The notes under the pieces were generated by a model, which was not told where the DNA came from, ran no database searches, and saw nothing but the letters and a program-made list of their open reading frames with translations. A stretch of DNA of 64,000 nucleotides, from contig JBBJOI010000007.1 of NCBI GenBank assembly GCA_037721555.1, positions 60,163 through 124,162 on the forward strand, given 5' to 3'. The position numbers and the translations under genes are program-made. The stretch is from Gaiellasilicea sp037721555 (GTDB lineage: Bacteria > Actinomycetota > Thermoleophilia > Gaiellales > Gaiellaceae). This document shows, in pieces, positions 6,550-15,039 of this stretch (position 1 is its first letter; each line of letters opens with the position of its first letter).

Positions 6550-8590
6550 GGTGACGCTCGAGGAGCGGATCGGCGAGCTTCGCCGGCTGATCCAGCACCA
6601 CAACCACCGCTACCACGTCCTCGACGATCCCGAGATCGACGACGCCGTCTACGACCGGCTCTTCGACGAGCTGGCTCGACTCGAGGAGGAGAACCCGGAG
6701 CTGGTGCGCGACGACTCGCCCACACGACGGGTCGGCGCGACTCCGTCGGAGCGGTTCCGCAAGGTCGAGCATCTTGCGCCGATGGGGTCGCTCGAGAAGG
6801 TGACGACCGACGAGAGCCTGCTCAAGTGGGCCGACGACGTGCGCAAGCGCCTGGATTCCGACGAGCCCGTCGCCTACGTGATCGAGCCGAAGATCGACGG
6901 CTCCGCCGTCTCCCTCGTCTACGAGAACGGCGTATTCGTGCGCGGCGCGACTCGAGGGGACGGACGCCGCGGCGAGGACGTAACGCCGAACCTCCGCACC
7001 ATCCGCTCGATTCCGCTGACCCTCGGTGGCGACTCGCCGCCGCTGCTCGAGGTGCGCGGAGAGATCTACTTCCCTCTGACGGCGTTCGCCCGCCTGAACG
7101 AGCAGCTCACCTCGGTGGGCAAGAAGACGGCCCCCAACCCGCGGAACGCCGGCGCGGGCTCGTTGCGACAGCTCGACTCCAGGATTACGGCACAGCGGCA
7201 CCTGGCGATCTGGGTCTACGGTTCGGGCCTGCGCGAGGGGATTCCGGCGGCGACCCACTGGGAGACGCTCGAGTGGCTGCGGGAACGCGGCTTCCGCACG
7301 AACCCGTTCGCGGAGCGCCTCGGGACGATCGGCGAGGTTGCCGAGGCCTGCCGGGCCTGGGAGGCGCGCAGGATCGAGCTCGACTACGAGATCGATGGGA
7401 TCGTGATCAAGGTCGACTCACTCGAGCAGCAGGCGCGGCTCGGCTCGCTCCACGACCGGCCCCGCTGGGCGCGCGCGTTCAAGTGGGCGCCAATGACCGC
7501 GCAGACGACCCTGCAGAAGATCGCGATCAGGGTCGGACGAACGGGCGCACTCAATCCGTGGGGCATCCTGGAGCCGGTCGAGGTCGGCGGTGTCACCGTC
7601 TCCCGCGCGACGCTCCACAACGAGGAGGACATCAACCGCAAGCAGATTCGCGAGGGCGATCTCGTGATCGTGCAGCGGGCAGGCGACGTAATTCCCCAGA
7701 TCGTCGGGCCCGCCGGCGCGCACCAACCTGGTACGCAGGAGTTCAGGATGCCATCGGAGTGCCCGCTTTGCGGGGTCGGGGTGATCCGGCCGGAGGGCGA
7801 GGTGATGCACCGCTGCCCGAACCGCGCCTGTCCCTCACGCGGGCTCGAGACGCTGATCAACTGGGTCACGGCGGCGATGGACATCGAGGGCGTCGGAGAG
7901 CAGTTCGTGCGCCGGTTATGGGAGCTCGGGCTCCTGCGGTCGATGCCGGACCTGTACCGGTTGCCGAAGGAGCAGCTCCTGGAGCTCGACGGCTTCGGAG
8001 AGCGCTCGGCGACGAACGTGCTCTCGTCGATCGAGGCTTCGAAGGCGCAACCGTTCTCCCGCGTCCTCTTCGGGCTCAACATCCCCGATGTCGGATGGGT
8101 GACCGCGCAGAACCTCGCTCGACACTTCGGCGAGGTCGACCGGCTGCTCGAGGCGAGCCAGGAACTGATCCAGGAGGTGGACGGTATCGGGCCGGATCGG
8201 GCGGAGTCGATCGCCGAGTGGTTCTCGGACGAGCAGAACCGCACGCTCGTGCAGGAGCTACGCGGCCTCGGTCTTCGCTTTGCGGTCGGCGAGGAGGAGC
8301 GCCCGATCGAGGGGCCGCTCACAGGCTCTCAGTACGTGATCACGGGGACGCTCGAGGAGTTCACACGTGAGGAGGCCGCGGCCGCGCTGATCGGTCTCGG
8401 AGCGAAGGTGTCGGACAACGTGTCGAAGAAGACGGCCGGCGTCGTCGTCGGCGAGAACCCGGGGACGAAGGTCGCCAAGGCGCAGGCGGCGGGTGTGGCG
8501 CTGCTCTCCGAGGCCGACCTGAAGCAGATCCTGGAGGACGCTGGCTCGACGGCGCGCCCGACAGCGACACCGCCGCCGCGACGCCGTTAG
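6539..8590 (+). CDS. ligA: NAD-dependent DNA ligase LigA
   Basis: 683 aa, typical for LigA. It seals nicks during replication and repair. Domains in order are Ia, adenylation with K118 in IEPKIDG, OB fold, a zinc finger of four cysteines in CPLCGVGV and CPNRACP (about 400-430), helix-hairpin-helix repeats (about 450-580) and a BRCT domain (about 595-670). GTG at 6539 overlaps the HAD gene by 11 nt and has GGGGGAG 7 nt upstream. GTG at 6551 is an alternative start. Confidence 0.96.
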   Translation: MRSEVTLEERIGELRRLIQHHNHRYHVLDDPEIDDAVYDRLFDELARLEEENPELVRDDSPTRRVGATPSERFRKVEHLAPMGSLEKVTTDESLLKWADDVRKRLDSDEPVAYVIEPKIDGSAVSLVYENGVFVRGATRGDGRRGEDVTPNLRTIRSIPLTLGGDSPPLLEVRGEIYFPLTAFARLNEQLTSVGKKTAPNPRNAGAGSLRQLDSRITAQRHLAIWVYGSGLREGIPAATHWETLEWLRERGFRTNPFAERLGTIGEVAEACRAWEARRIELDYEIDGIVIKVDSLEQQARLGSLHDRPRWARAFKWAPMTAQTTLQKIAIRVGRTGALNPWGILEPVEVGGVTVSRATLHNEEDINRKQIREGDLVIVQRAGDVIPQIVGPAGAHQPGTQEFRMPSECPLCGVGVIRPEGEVMHRCPNRACPSRGLETLINWVTAAMDIEGVGEQFVRRLWELGLLRSMPDLYRLPKEQLLELDGFGERSATNVLSSIEASKAQPFSRVLFGLNIPDVGWVTAQNLARHFGEVDRLLEASQELIQEVDGIGPDRAESIAEWFSDEQNRTLVQELRGLGLRFAVGEEERPIEGPLTGSQYVITGTLEEFTREEAAAALIGLGAKVSDNVSKKTAGVVVGENPGTKVAKAQAAGVALLSEADLKQILEDAGSTARPTATPPPRRR

Positions 8591-8594
8591 GAAC

Positions 8595-9803
8595 CTAGGG
8601 ACAACCTGCGAGGATCGTCGCGAAGGCGTCCTGTGCACGTCGCGACCAGTAGGTCGACACGGGGTTGCCATTCTGGAGCACGGCGAACACGTAACGGCCG
8701 CGGACGAAGCCGGAGAGCGCGCTCGCGAAGCTCGTGCTTCCTGTTTTAGCGATCACGCGCGAGCGCGCGGGGCGGAACCGCATCCGAGACTTGAGCGTCC
8801 CGTCGACGCCCGCAACTGCGAGCGAATCGACGAACGGGCCACGAAGCTCGGAGTCTGCGTAACCCGCGCGAAGCAGAGCGACAAGGGCGGTCGCGGTGAA
8901 CCGGTTGAGCCGCGAAAGACCGGATCCGTCGGCCAGGCGGACGCCCGCTAGGGGCACGCCCGCCTCAAGCAAGAATCGCCGGACGACACGAACTCCCGCC
9001 GCCGTGGATCCGCGAGCCCCGAGCGTCGCTCCGAGCTGCTTGACGAGGATCTCCGCGACAAAGTTGTCGCTCTCGCGGCCCATAGAGCGCACGATCCGCG
9101 CAAGGGTCGGCGAGAGGTCGCGTGCGAGCCGCATGCTCTCGAACGCCGGCGTACCGACCCGCGAACGATTCGCAACCCGGATGTCCCGAGCCTCGAGCGC
9201 TTCTCGGAGCAGCGACGCGGCCGCGAGGGCGGGGTTCGTCGACGTGCGCCCGCGATACCAGCCGCGGTCGACGACGAGTGCCGACAGCGGTGGCGATTCC
9301 CCGATGAAGTAACGAGGCTTCCAGCCGGGTCCGGTACGCACGCTGTCGAACCATGACTCGTCGCCGACGATCGCGCCATCGACCGTTCGAATCCCCCAGC
9401 CGGCGATCTTCTTTGCGAGCGCGTTCAGATCGGACTGATCCAGCGTGGGATCCCCGTAGCCGCGTAGGAAGAGGTTGCCGTGCCAGACGCGTCCGACGAG
9501 GGCGCCCGTGCCGACGACCTCAGTTTCGAACCGGTGGTCGCCGCCAAGGGCGGCGAGCGTCGCATAGGCGACCGCCAGCTTCTCATTCGACGCGGGAAGT
9601 AGCGAGAGCGAGGCGTTGCGCGAATAGACAACCGAACCAGACCGGAGGTCGACCGCGAGCGCGGCTGTGCGGCTGGAATCGACAGCCGGGACGCGGAGTG
9701 CGCGGTCGAGCCGTGGAGCCAAGGCGGTGCTGGCTGGGGCTGCAGGGCCGCAGACGACGAGCGTGACGAGCGCCAGCAGGACGACAAGTACGCCGCGCGT
9801 CAT
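8595..9803 (-). CDS. dacB: D-alanyl-D-alanine carboxypeptidase/endopeptidase (PBP4 class, S13)
   Basis: 402 aa with an N-terminal signal peptide (about 1-28). It trims peptidoglycan peptides outside the membrane. The three penicillin-binding motifs are SNEK (S72, K75), SDN in RESDNFVAE and KTG in IAKTGSTS. ATG at 9803 is chosen because it gives a proper signal peptide; the frame stays open far upstream but there overlaps the response regulator in another frame. The gene lies 8 nt after the response regulator and converges on ligA with a 4 nt gap. Confidence 0.93.
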   Translation of the reverse strand: MTRGVLVVLLALVTLVVCGPAAPASTALAPRLDRALRVPAVDSSRTAALAVDLRSGSVVYSRNASLSLLPASNEKLAVAYATLAALGGDHRFETEVVGTGALVGRVWHGNLFLRGYGDPTLDQSDLNALAKKIAGWGIRTVDGAIVGDESWFDSVRTGPGWKPRYFIGESPPLSALVVDRGWYRGRTSTNPALAAASLLREALEARDIRVANRSRVGTPAFESMRLARDLSPTLARIVRSMGRESDNFVAEILVKQLGATLGARGSTAAGVRVVRRFLLEAGVPLAGVRLADGSGLSRLNRFTATALVALLRAGYADSELRGPFVDSLAVAGVDGTLKSRMRFRPARSRVIAKTGSTSFASALSGFVRGRYVFAVLQNGNPVSTYWSRRAQDAFATILAGCP

Positions 9804-9811
9804 CGCGGCGC

Positions 9812-10492
9812 TCAGACGAGTCCGCTGCGGACGGCGTAGACCGCCGCCTGGATCCGGTTCTCGATCTGCAGCTTCATCAGGATGTTCGAGATGTGGTTCT
9901 TCACCGTCTTCGGGCTGATGTGCAGTTCCCGGGCGATCTCCGTATTCTCGTTCCCACTCGCGATCAGTCTCAGCACCTGGATCTCCCGATCGGAGAGCTC
10001 GGAGCGGATGGTCGCTGCCGCTGCGGGGGCCGCCGTCGTCGCGCGCACGTGCTGCAGGACCTTGCCTGCGATGTGCGGGGAGATGAGCGACTCGCCGACC
10101 GCAGCCGCTTCGATTCCCTTCAGCAGGTCCTGGATCGATGCGTCCTTCAACAGGTAGCCGCACGCGCCGGCGAGGATGGCGTCCATCACGTCCTGCTCCT
10201 GATCGGAGATCGTGAGCACGATCACTCGCGTGTGCGGCGCGTCCCGGCTGATGTGCATCGTCGCGTCGACGCCGTTCATCCCCGGCATGTTCAGATCCAT
10301 GACCACGACATCTGGGGCACTCTCGCGCACTCCCTGGAGTGCGTCGCACCCACTGCCCGCCTCGTCCACGACATCGACCCCGTGCTCCTCGAGCAGATTA
10401 CGCAGACCCGTCCGGAAGAGGTCGTGATCGTCGACCAGCAGCACGCGAACCGCGCGATCGTCAGCGTCCGTGGTGGGGGTCGACCCGTTCAC
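9812..10492 (-). CDS. NarL/FixJ-family response regulator
   Basis: 226 aa. The receiver domain (about 15-130) has the acidic pair D21/D22, the phospho-acceptor D66 in VVMDLNMPG and the LLKD lysine. The LuxR-type HTH (about 160-222) reads LSDREIQVLRLIASG, then ISPKTVKNHISNIL. No histidine kinase is adjacent, so it is an orphan here. It is the first gene before dacB, 8 nt apart, which suggests a link to cell-wall remodelling. The start is GTG at 10492; a TAGACT box lies 13 nt upstream (10506-10511 on the minus strand). Confidence 0.92.
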   Translation of the reverse strand: MNGSTPTTDADDRAVRVLLVDDHDLFRTGLRNLLEEHGVDVVDEAGSGCDALQGVRESAPDVVVMDLNMPGMNGVDATMHISRDAPHTRVIVLTISDQEQDVMDAILAGACGYLLKDASIQDLLKGIEAAAVGESLISPHIAGKVLQHVRATTAAPAAAATIRSELSDREIQVLRLIASGNENTEIARELHISPKTVKNHISNILMKLQIENRIQAAVYAVRSGLV

Positions 10493-10540
10493 TCAGATGA
10501 ACACCAGTCTAGGAAAGCGACCGGATGGGCCGGCCGCAGC

Positions 10541-10598
10541 GGTGTTTGTGATGTGTGAGCTGCCTCCCCGGTGTTTGTGATGTGTGAGCTGCCTCCCC
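10541..10598. repeat. Perfect 29-bp tandem duplication in a divergent promoter region
   Basis: Two identical 29-bp units (10541-10569 and 10570-10598) begin GGTGTTTGTGATGTGTGAG and end CTGCCTCCCC. They lie between the minus-strand response regulator and the plus-strand NlpC/P60 gene, about 28 bp upstream of the NlpC -35 box. Spacing by nearly three helical turns would place two protein sites on one face of the DNA. Binding by the neighbouring regulator is inference. Confidence 0.75.
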
Positions 10599-10626
10599 GA
10601 AGGGTGGGTTTTGGCTTGCGGACGGC

Positions 10627-10655
10627 TTGCAGACGTCTGCGGAGCTTGCTAGGGT
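10627..10655 (+). promoter_or_regulatory. Promoter of the NlpC/P60 gene (TTGCAG-N17-TAGGGT)
   Basis: TTGCAG at 10627-10632 is followed after 17 nt by TAGGGT at 10650-10655, a good housekeeping-type pair. The predicted transcript starts near 10662 and has a leader of about 55-60 nt with GGGGAG at 10709-10714. The perfect palindrome CAGACGTCTG (10630-10639) overlaps the -35 box. Confidence 0.55.
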
Positions 10656-10717
10656 GCCGACCTTGTGACCGACCGGGCCCCCGTAACGGGTGCCGCGCCG
10701 ACACGGACGGGGAGTAA

Positions 10718-11899
10718 CTGATCAGTCCCAATTCGCGAACGGCGCCGGCCATCCTGGCACTGCTGGCGGTGATCGTCGCCGCCGTAGGCTCAGCCTCCGT
10801 GAAGACGGCGGCGGCCGATCCGACCGTCTCGGCCAAACGGGCCCAGGCGGAGGAGGTCCTGAACGAGATCCGCGAGATCGACTCGCAGCTATCGCACGCC
10901 GCAGAGGCGTACAACCTCGCGAATCTGCGGCTGCAGCGGATCGAGGCCGACCTCTCCGTCAACGCGCGTCATCTCCGAATCTCGCGGAAGAGCTTGAAGG
11001 GTGCCCAGGCGCAGCTGTCGAAGCGGCTCGTGGCCCTTTACGTGAGCGGTCGCCGCGAGAGCGGGCTCGAGGTGCTCCTCGGCGCCCAGTCGCTCGAGCA
11101 GGTGATCTCCCGGCTGGACGCCGTCGATCGCGTGACCGAGCAGGACGCGCGCGTCGTGGGCGAGGTCAAGGAGTTCAAGGGCCAGGTGCAGACGCGCAAG
11201 CTCAAGCTGAAGCAGGCGCGCGCCGCGCAGGCGCGCGAGGTCGCCGAGCGAGCGGCCCAGAGGAGCGCGATCGAGAGCCAGTTGCGCGAGCGCGAGCAGA
11301 TGCTGGCCGGCGTCCGCGAGGAGATCGGGCAGCTCGAGGCGGCGGAGGCACGACGTCAGGAGCGCCTGCAGGCGCAGGCTCGGGCTCGCGTTGCCGCACT
11401 CGCCCTCCAGCCCGAGCCCGAAGAGTCGATCGCCCCGGCTCCCGAGGCGATCGATCCGGCTGCGGAGCCGCTTGCCGTGCCCGTCGAGGCGGTCGCTCCG
11501 GCTGAAGCTGCCGCACCAGCACCGCCGCCTCAGTCCGCGCCGGACGCTCGGTACGGCGGCGTCGTCGGGATCGCGATGCAGTACCTTGGCGTGCCGTATC
11601 GCTGGGGAGGTGCCGACCCCTCAGGCTTCGACTGCTCGGGGTTCCTCATGTTCGTCTACGCACAGGTCGGAGTCTCGCTTCCGCACAACGCTGCGATGCA
11701 GTACGGCCTGGGGACGCCGGTCTCCAAGGATCAACTTCAGGCCGGTGACCTCGTGTTCTTCGACGGTCTCGGCCATAACGGCATGTACATCGGCGGCGGC
11801 CAGTTCATCCACTCGCCTCATACCGGCGACGTCGTCAAGATCTCGAGCCTCTCCGACTCATGGTATGCGAGCACCTGGGTCGGAGGACGTCGCCTGTAG
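10718..11899 (+). CDS. Secreted NlpC/P60 peptidoglycan endopeptidase with coiled-coil N-domain
   Basis: About 393 aa. An N-terminal hydrophobic signal (AILALLAVIVAAVGSA) is followed by a long coiled coil (about 45-215), a Pro/Ala/Glu linker and a C-terminal NlpC/P60 domain. The catalytic Cys is in GFDCSGF, with His in GHNGMYIG and a further His in FIHSPH. It resembles RipA/CwlO-type hydrolases that cut peptidoglycan stems during division. The first GTG in frame (10769) would cut into the signal peptide. A TAA at 10715-10717 limits the frame, so the start should be CTG 10718 or ATC 10721, which follow GGGGAG. Confidence 0.88.
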   Translation: MISPNSRTAPAILALLAVIVAAVGSASVKTAAADPTVSAKRAQAEEVLNEIREIDSQLSHAAEAYNLANLRLQRIEADLSVNARHLRISRKSLKGAQAQLSKRLVALYVSGRRESGLEVLLGAQSLEQVISRLDAVDRVTEQDARVVGEVKEFKGQVQTRKLKLKQARAAQAREVAERAAQRSAIESQLREREQMLAGVREEIGQLEAAEARRQERLQAQARARVAALALQPEPEESIAPAPEAIDPAAEPLAVPVEAVAPAEAAAPAPPPQSAPDARYGGVVGIAMQYLGVPYRWGGADPSGFDCSGFLMFVYAQVGVSLPHNAAMQYGLGTPVSKDQLQAGDLVFFDGLGHNGMYIGGGQFIHSPHTGDVVKISSLSDSWYASTWVGGRRL

Positions 11900-11914
11900 T
11901 CCGAGAGGCAGTGA

Positions 11915-13705
11915 TCAGCGTCCGGCGGCGGTGTTCAGCGTCTCTCCCGCGTAGAGCTTTTCGAGCTCGTCGGCGAACCGCTCCTGCACGACGCGGCGCT
12001 TCAGCTTCAGCGTGGGGGTCAGCTCGCCCTCGTCCATCGTGAAGTCGCGCGGCAGGATCTCGAACCGCTTGATCTGCTCGTAGCGCGACCGGCCTTCGTT
12101 GACGTCGGCGACGACAGCCTCGATCAGCTCCCGCACGCGAGTGTCCTGCGACAGACCGGCGAGATCCCCCGCGATGCCCCGCTCCGCTGCCCACTTCGCC
12201 GTCTCCTCCGGCTCGAGCGTGATCAGGGCTGCGATGTACGGCTTGCGATCGCCGACGACGAGCGCCTGCGAGACGTACTTCGACGACTTGAGCTCGTTCT
12301 CCAGGTTCTGCGGGGCGACGTTCTTGCCACCGGCGGTCACGATGATGTCCTTCTTGCGATCGGTGATCGTGATGAAGCCGTCTTCGTCGATCGCCGCGAT
12401 ATCACCGGTCTTCAGCCACCCGTCCTCGCTCAGCACCTCCGCGGTCGCCTCGGGATCCTTCAAGTAGCCCTGGAAGACGGTCTCGCTCCTGACGAGCAAC
12501 TCGCCGTCCTCCGCGAGCCTCACCTCGAAACCCGGCAGCGGCTTGCCGACCGTGCCGAAGCGGAAGGCCGCATGCGTGTTCGTCGAGGTCGCCGTCGTGC
12601 ATTCGGTGAGGCCGTAGCCCTCCACGAGCAGGATGTCGATTGCGTGGAAGAACTCTGCGATCTCGAGCGCCAGCGGCGCGCCGCCGGAGATGGCGGTGTG
12701 CAGCCGGCCACCCAGCCGCTGCTTTACCTTCGCGTAGACCAGCCTGTCGGCGAGGCGGTACTGTGCGGCGAGCGCACGCGGCACCGGCTCTCCCGACCTG
12801 CGTAGGGCGCTGACACGTCGTCCGACATCGAGGGCCCAGTCGATCAGCCTCCGGCGCGCCCCGGTCTCCTCGTCGAACTTCGCAAGAACGCCGGTGTGGA
12901 TCTTCTCGTAGACGCGCGGCACGCTCGGGAAGATCGTCGGGCGCACCGCTGCGAGAGCGGTCGCAGCCTGCAGCGGGTCGGGGAGAAACGCGATCGTGTA
13001 GCCCACGTAGGCGCCGGAGAGGTGCATCAGCCGGCCGAAGTTGTGCGCGAGCGGCAGGTACAACAGCATCGTGTCGTCGCCGCTCATGAGGCTCTCGACG
13101 TCGTCGACCACGGCGACCATCGCGTAGTAGTTGCGGTGCGAGATCATGCACCCCTTCGGCGGGCCTGTCGTCCCCGAGGTGTAGATGTAGGTGAAGAGGT
13201 CGTCCTCCTCGATCGCGTCGCCCGCCTCGCGGAGAGCCTCGGGGTGCGCGGCGGCGTAGGCGCGGCCACGCGTTGCGAGAGCGTCCAGATCGGCGAACGT
13301 CAGCACGTGCTGCAGCCGCTCGATGCCGGCTCGCACGGCCTCGACCTTCTCGCGCTGCACGTCGTCCTCGCAGAGGATCCCGACCGACTCGGAGTGGTCG
13401 AGGATGTACCCGACGTCGTCCGTCGAGCTGTTCGCGTAGATGGGGGCTCCGATCGCCCCGATCGAACCGAGAGCGAAGTCGAAGAGCGCCCACTCGAGCC
13501 GCGTCGTCCCGAGCGTGGCGAACGCGTCGCCCTTGCGCACGCCGAGCGCCAGCAGGCCGTTGGCGTACGCCTCGACACGATCCGCAGCGTCCGGCCAGGA
13601 GATCGCGTGCCACTCTCGACCACGCTGCTCGAGGTAGGCCGGATTCCGGCGGTCGGCGCCGACGGCGTCGCGCCACAGCCGGGCGATCGTTCGGCTCCCG
13701 CTCAT
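11915..13705 (-). CDS. Long-chain acyl-CoA synthetase (AMP-forming, FAA1/FadD15-like)
   Basis: 596 aa. It activates fatty acids to acyl-CoA through acyl-adenylates. The AMP-binding motif is YIYTSGTTGPPKG. The motifs YGLTECTT and GWLKTGDIAAIDEDG and the C-terminal lysine region near KDIIVTAGGKNVAP are present. ATG at 13705 is preferred because TAAGCT ends 7 nt upstream (13713-13718, leaderless) and the family starts near there. The gene may feed the acyl-CoA dehydrogenases at 20-28 kb. Confidence 0.93.
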   Translation of the reverse strand: MSGSRTIARLWRDAVGADRRNPAYLEQRGREWHAISWPDAADRVEAYANGLLALGVRKGDAFATLGTTRLEWALFDFALGSIGAIGAPIYANSSTDDVGYILDHSESVGILCEDDVQREKVEAVRAGIERLQHVLTFADLDALATRGRAYAAAHPEALREAGDAIEEDDLFTYIYTSGTTGPPKGCMISHRNYYAMVAVVDDVESLMSGDDTMLLYLPLAHNFGRLMHLSGAYVGYTIAFLPDPLQAATALAAVRPTIFPSVPRVYEKIHTGVLAKFDEETGARRRLIDWALDVGRRVSALRRSGEPVPRALAAQYRLADRLVYAKVKQRLGGRLHTAISGGAPLALEIAEFFHAIDILLVEGYGLTECTTATSTNTHAAFRFGTVGKPLPGFEVRLAEDGELLVRSETVFQGYLKDPEATAEVLSEDGWLKTGDIAAIDEDGFITITDRKKDIIVTAGGKNVAPQNLENELKSSKYVSQALVVGDRKPYIAALITLEPEETAKWAAERGIAGDLAGLSQDTRVRELIEAVVADVNEGRSRYEQIKRFEILPRDFTMDEGELTPTLKLKRRVVQERFADELEKLYAGETLNTAAGR

Positions 13706-13821
13706 GGGACTCAGCTTACTCACGAGCTCTGACTCCCCCAATGCCCGCCTGGGAGGAAACGTGCGCCCATGCGGCGAATTCACGCTGTCACCCGGCCCGA
13801 TCTCACTAGAATGGTGGACGC

Positions 13822-14691
13822 ATGCGGACCTCCTGGAACGGCTCGCTCAGCTTTGGCCTCGTCTCGATCCCCGTGGGGCTCGCCCCCGCGACCAAGCCGG
13901 CTGCGCGGACCTCTGACGTCTCGTTCCGGATGCTGCACCGAGAGTGCGGCACGCCGATCAAGCAGAAGCGCTACTGCCCGAAGCACGAGCGCGACCTCGA
14001 GCCGGACGAGATCGTCAAGGGTTGGGAGATCGCCAAGGGGCAGTTCGTGCTCGTGGAGGAGGCCGAGCTGGAGGCGCTTGCTCAGCACGACGACTCGCGC
14101 TCGATCGAGATCACGCGCTTCGTCGACGCGACGGAGGTCGACCCGATCTTCTTCGACCGCACCTACTTCCTCGTCCCCGCGCAGGCGCCGGCCGCGCGTC
14201 GGCCCTACGTGCTGCTCCTGAACGCGATGACCGACACGGGCATGGCCGCCCTCGGTCGGTTTGTGCAGCAAGGGAAGGAAAAGTTCTGCCTCATCCGTGC
14301 AAAAGGCGACGCGCTTGCACTCGAGACGCTCTTCCTCTCCGCTGACGTCTACTCGCAGGCAGAAATCGGCGAGGCGGTGGAGGAGGTCGCGGTGAAGGAT
14401 GCGGAGCTCGCGCTGGCGCGGCAGGTGATCTCGAGCCTTGCAGCCGAGTTCGATCCTGCCGACCTGAGCAGCGACTACCGCGGCAACCTGCGGGAGATGC
14501 TCGAGGCGAAGGCGGCCGGCCAGGAGATCGCGACGCCCGAGCCGATGGCCGACGAGACCCCGGTGATCGACCTGATGGAGGCGCTTCGTCGGAGCGTCGA
14601 GGAAGCGAAGGGAACGAAGTCTCCGCGGGCGTCGACGAAGAAGGCTGCTGCGCGGCCGCCCGCCAAGAAGCGCGCGGCCGCGCGCAAGTAA
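13822..14691 (+). CDS. ku: Ku homologue, non-homologous end joining protein
   Basis: 289 aa, typical for bacterial Ku. It forms a ring on DNA ends and recruits LigD in two-component end joining. The start MRTSWNGSLSFGLVSIPV is diagnostic, and the bridge region contains PKHERDLEPDEIVKG. The C-terminus (about 265-289) is a Lys/Ala tail, a DNA-binding extension seen in actinobacteria. TAGAAT (13807-13812) ends 9 nt before the ATG, so the mRNA is probably leaderless. No LigD is present in the window. Confidence 0.95.
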   Translation: MRTSWNGSLSFGLVSIPVGLAPATKPAARTSDVSFRMLHRECGTPIKQKRYCPKHERDLEPDEIVKGWEIAKGQFVLVEEAELEALAQHDDSRSIEITRFVDATEVDPIFFDRTYFLVPAQAPAARRPYVLLLNAMTDTGMAALGRFVQQGKEKFCLIRAKGDALALETLFLSADVYSQAEIGEAVEEVAVKDAELALARQVISSLAAEFDPADLSSDYRGNLREMLEAKAAGQEIATPEPMADETPVIDLMEALRRSVEEAKGTKSPRASTKKAAARPPAKKRAAARK

Positions 14692-14713
14692 CTGCCCTGC
14701 TTGGCCTCGGGAG

Positions 14714-14884
14714 CTAGTGGGCCTGAGGGAGCGCGTCCAGCGCTTCGAGCTGAGACTGGAAGAGCGTCTTGTCGATCTTGCCCTGGTAGATGGGCACGCC
14801 TTCTTCGATGCACAACCGGATCACGTCCTGCCGCTCCATCCCAAGCTCCTTCGAGAGCTCATCCGGCGTCAGGTGATTCGCCAT
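14714..14884 (-). CDS. Small helix-turn-helix-like protein, function unknown
   Basis: 56 aa, beginning MANHLTPDELSKELGM. Residues 5-50 look like one helix-turn-helix unit (DELSKELGMERQDVIRLCIE) followed by a short hydrophilic C-terminus. I do not recognise a named family. The start is ATG at 14884 with a strong GAGGAGG about 8 nt upstream. The mRNA leader upstream contains an intrinsic terminator hairpin (14912-14952) and further stems, so expression may be attenuated. It converges with ku with 22 nt between them. Confidence 0.65.
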   Translation of the reverse strand: MANHLTPDELSKELGMERQDVIRLCIEEGVPIYQGKIDKTLFQSQLEALDALPQAH

Positions 14885-14907
14885 ACGCAGTCCTCCTCTG
14901 CGGCACG

Positions 14908-15033
14908 AAAAAGCCCGCCTGCGCACGTTGCTCGTGTGCGCTCAGGCGGGCTGGACTTCCACCGCTCGCTCGTCCCGTTTCCGGGATTGTCGTGTGCGGG
15001 AGTCAACGGGCCCGCACCCCCAAGACCTTCATG
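14908..15033 (-). ncRNA. Candidate structured leader or small RNA ending in an intrinsic terminator
   Basis: Read on the minus strand, the region contains three hairpins. One is a 7-bp stem (GTGCGGG/CCCGCAC; 15011-15017 with 14994-15000). The second is TCCCG-GAAA-CGGGA with a GNRA loop (14973-14986). The third is a terminator with a perfect 10-bp outer stem (14912-14921 with 14943-14952), an inner CGCAC/GTGCG stem and then five U. A promoter lies upstream at 15040-15068. No ORF lies between the promoter and the small gene at 14884. It may be an attenuator for that gene or a free RNA of about 125 nt. Confidence 0.6.
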
Positions 15034-15039
15034 GACTTC

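Noticed and set aside
10541..10598. Two direct repeats as a minimal CRISPR
   Set aside because: The units abut without a spacer and there are only two.
10656..10717. c-di-AMP (ydaO) riboswitch before the NlpC/P60 gene, as known in other actinobacteria
   Set aside because: The predicted leader is only about 60 nt and lacks the conserved ydaO stretches that I know.
13822..14691. Ku next to a LigD-like end-joining system
   Set aside because: Only Ku is present; neighbours are an acyl-CoA ligase and a small HTH-like gene, and no ATP-dependent ligase occurs in the window.
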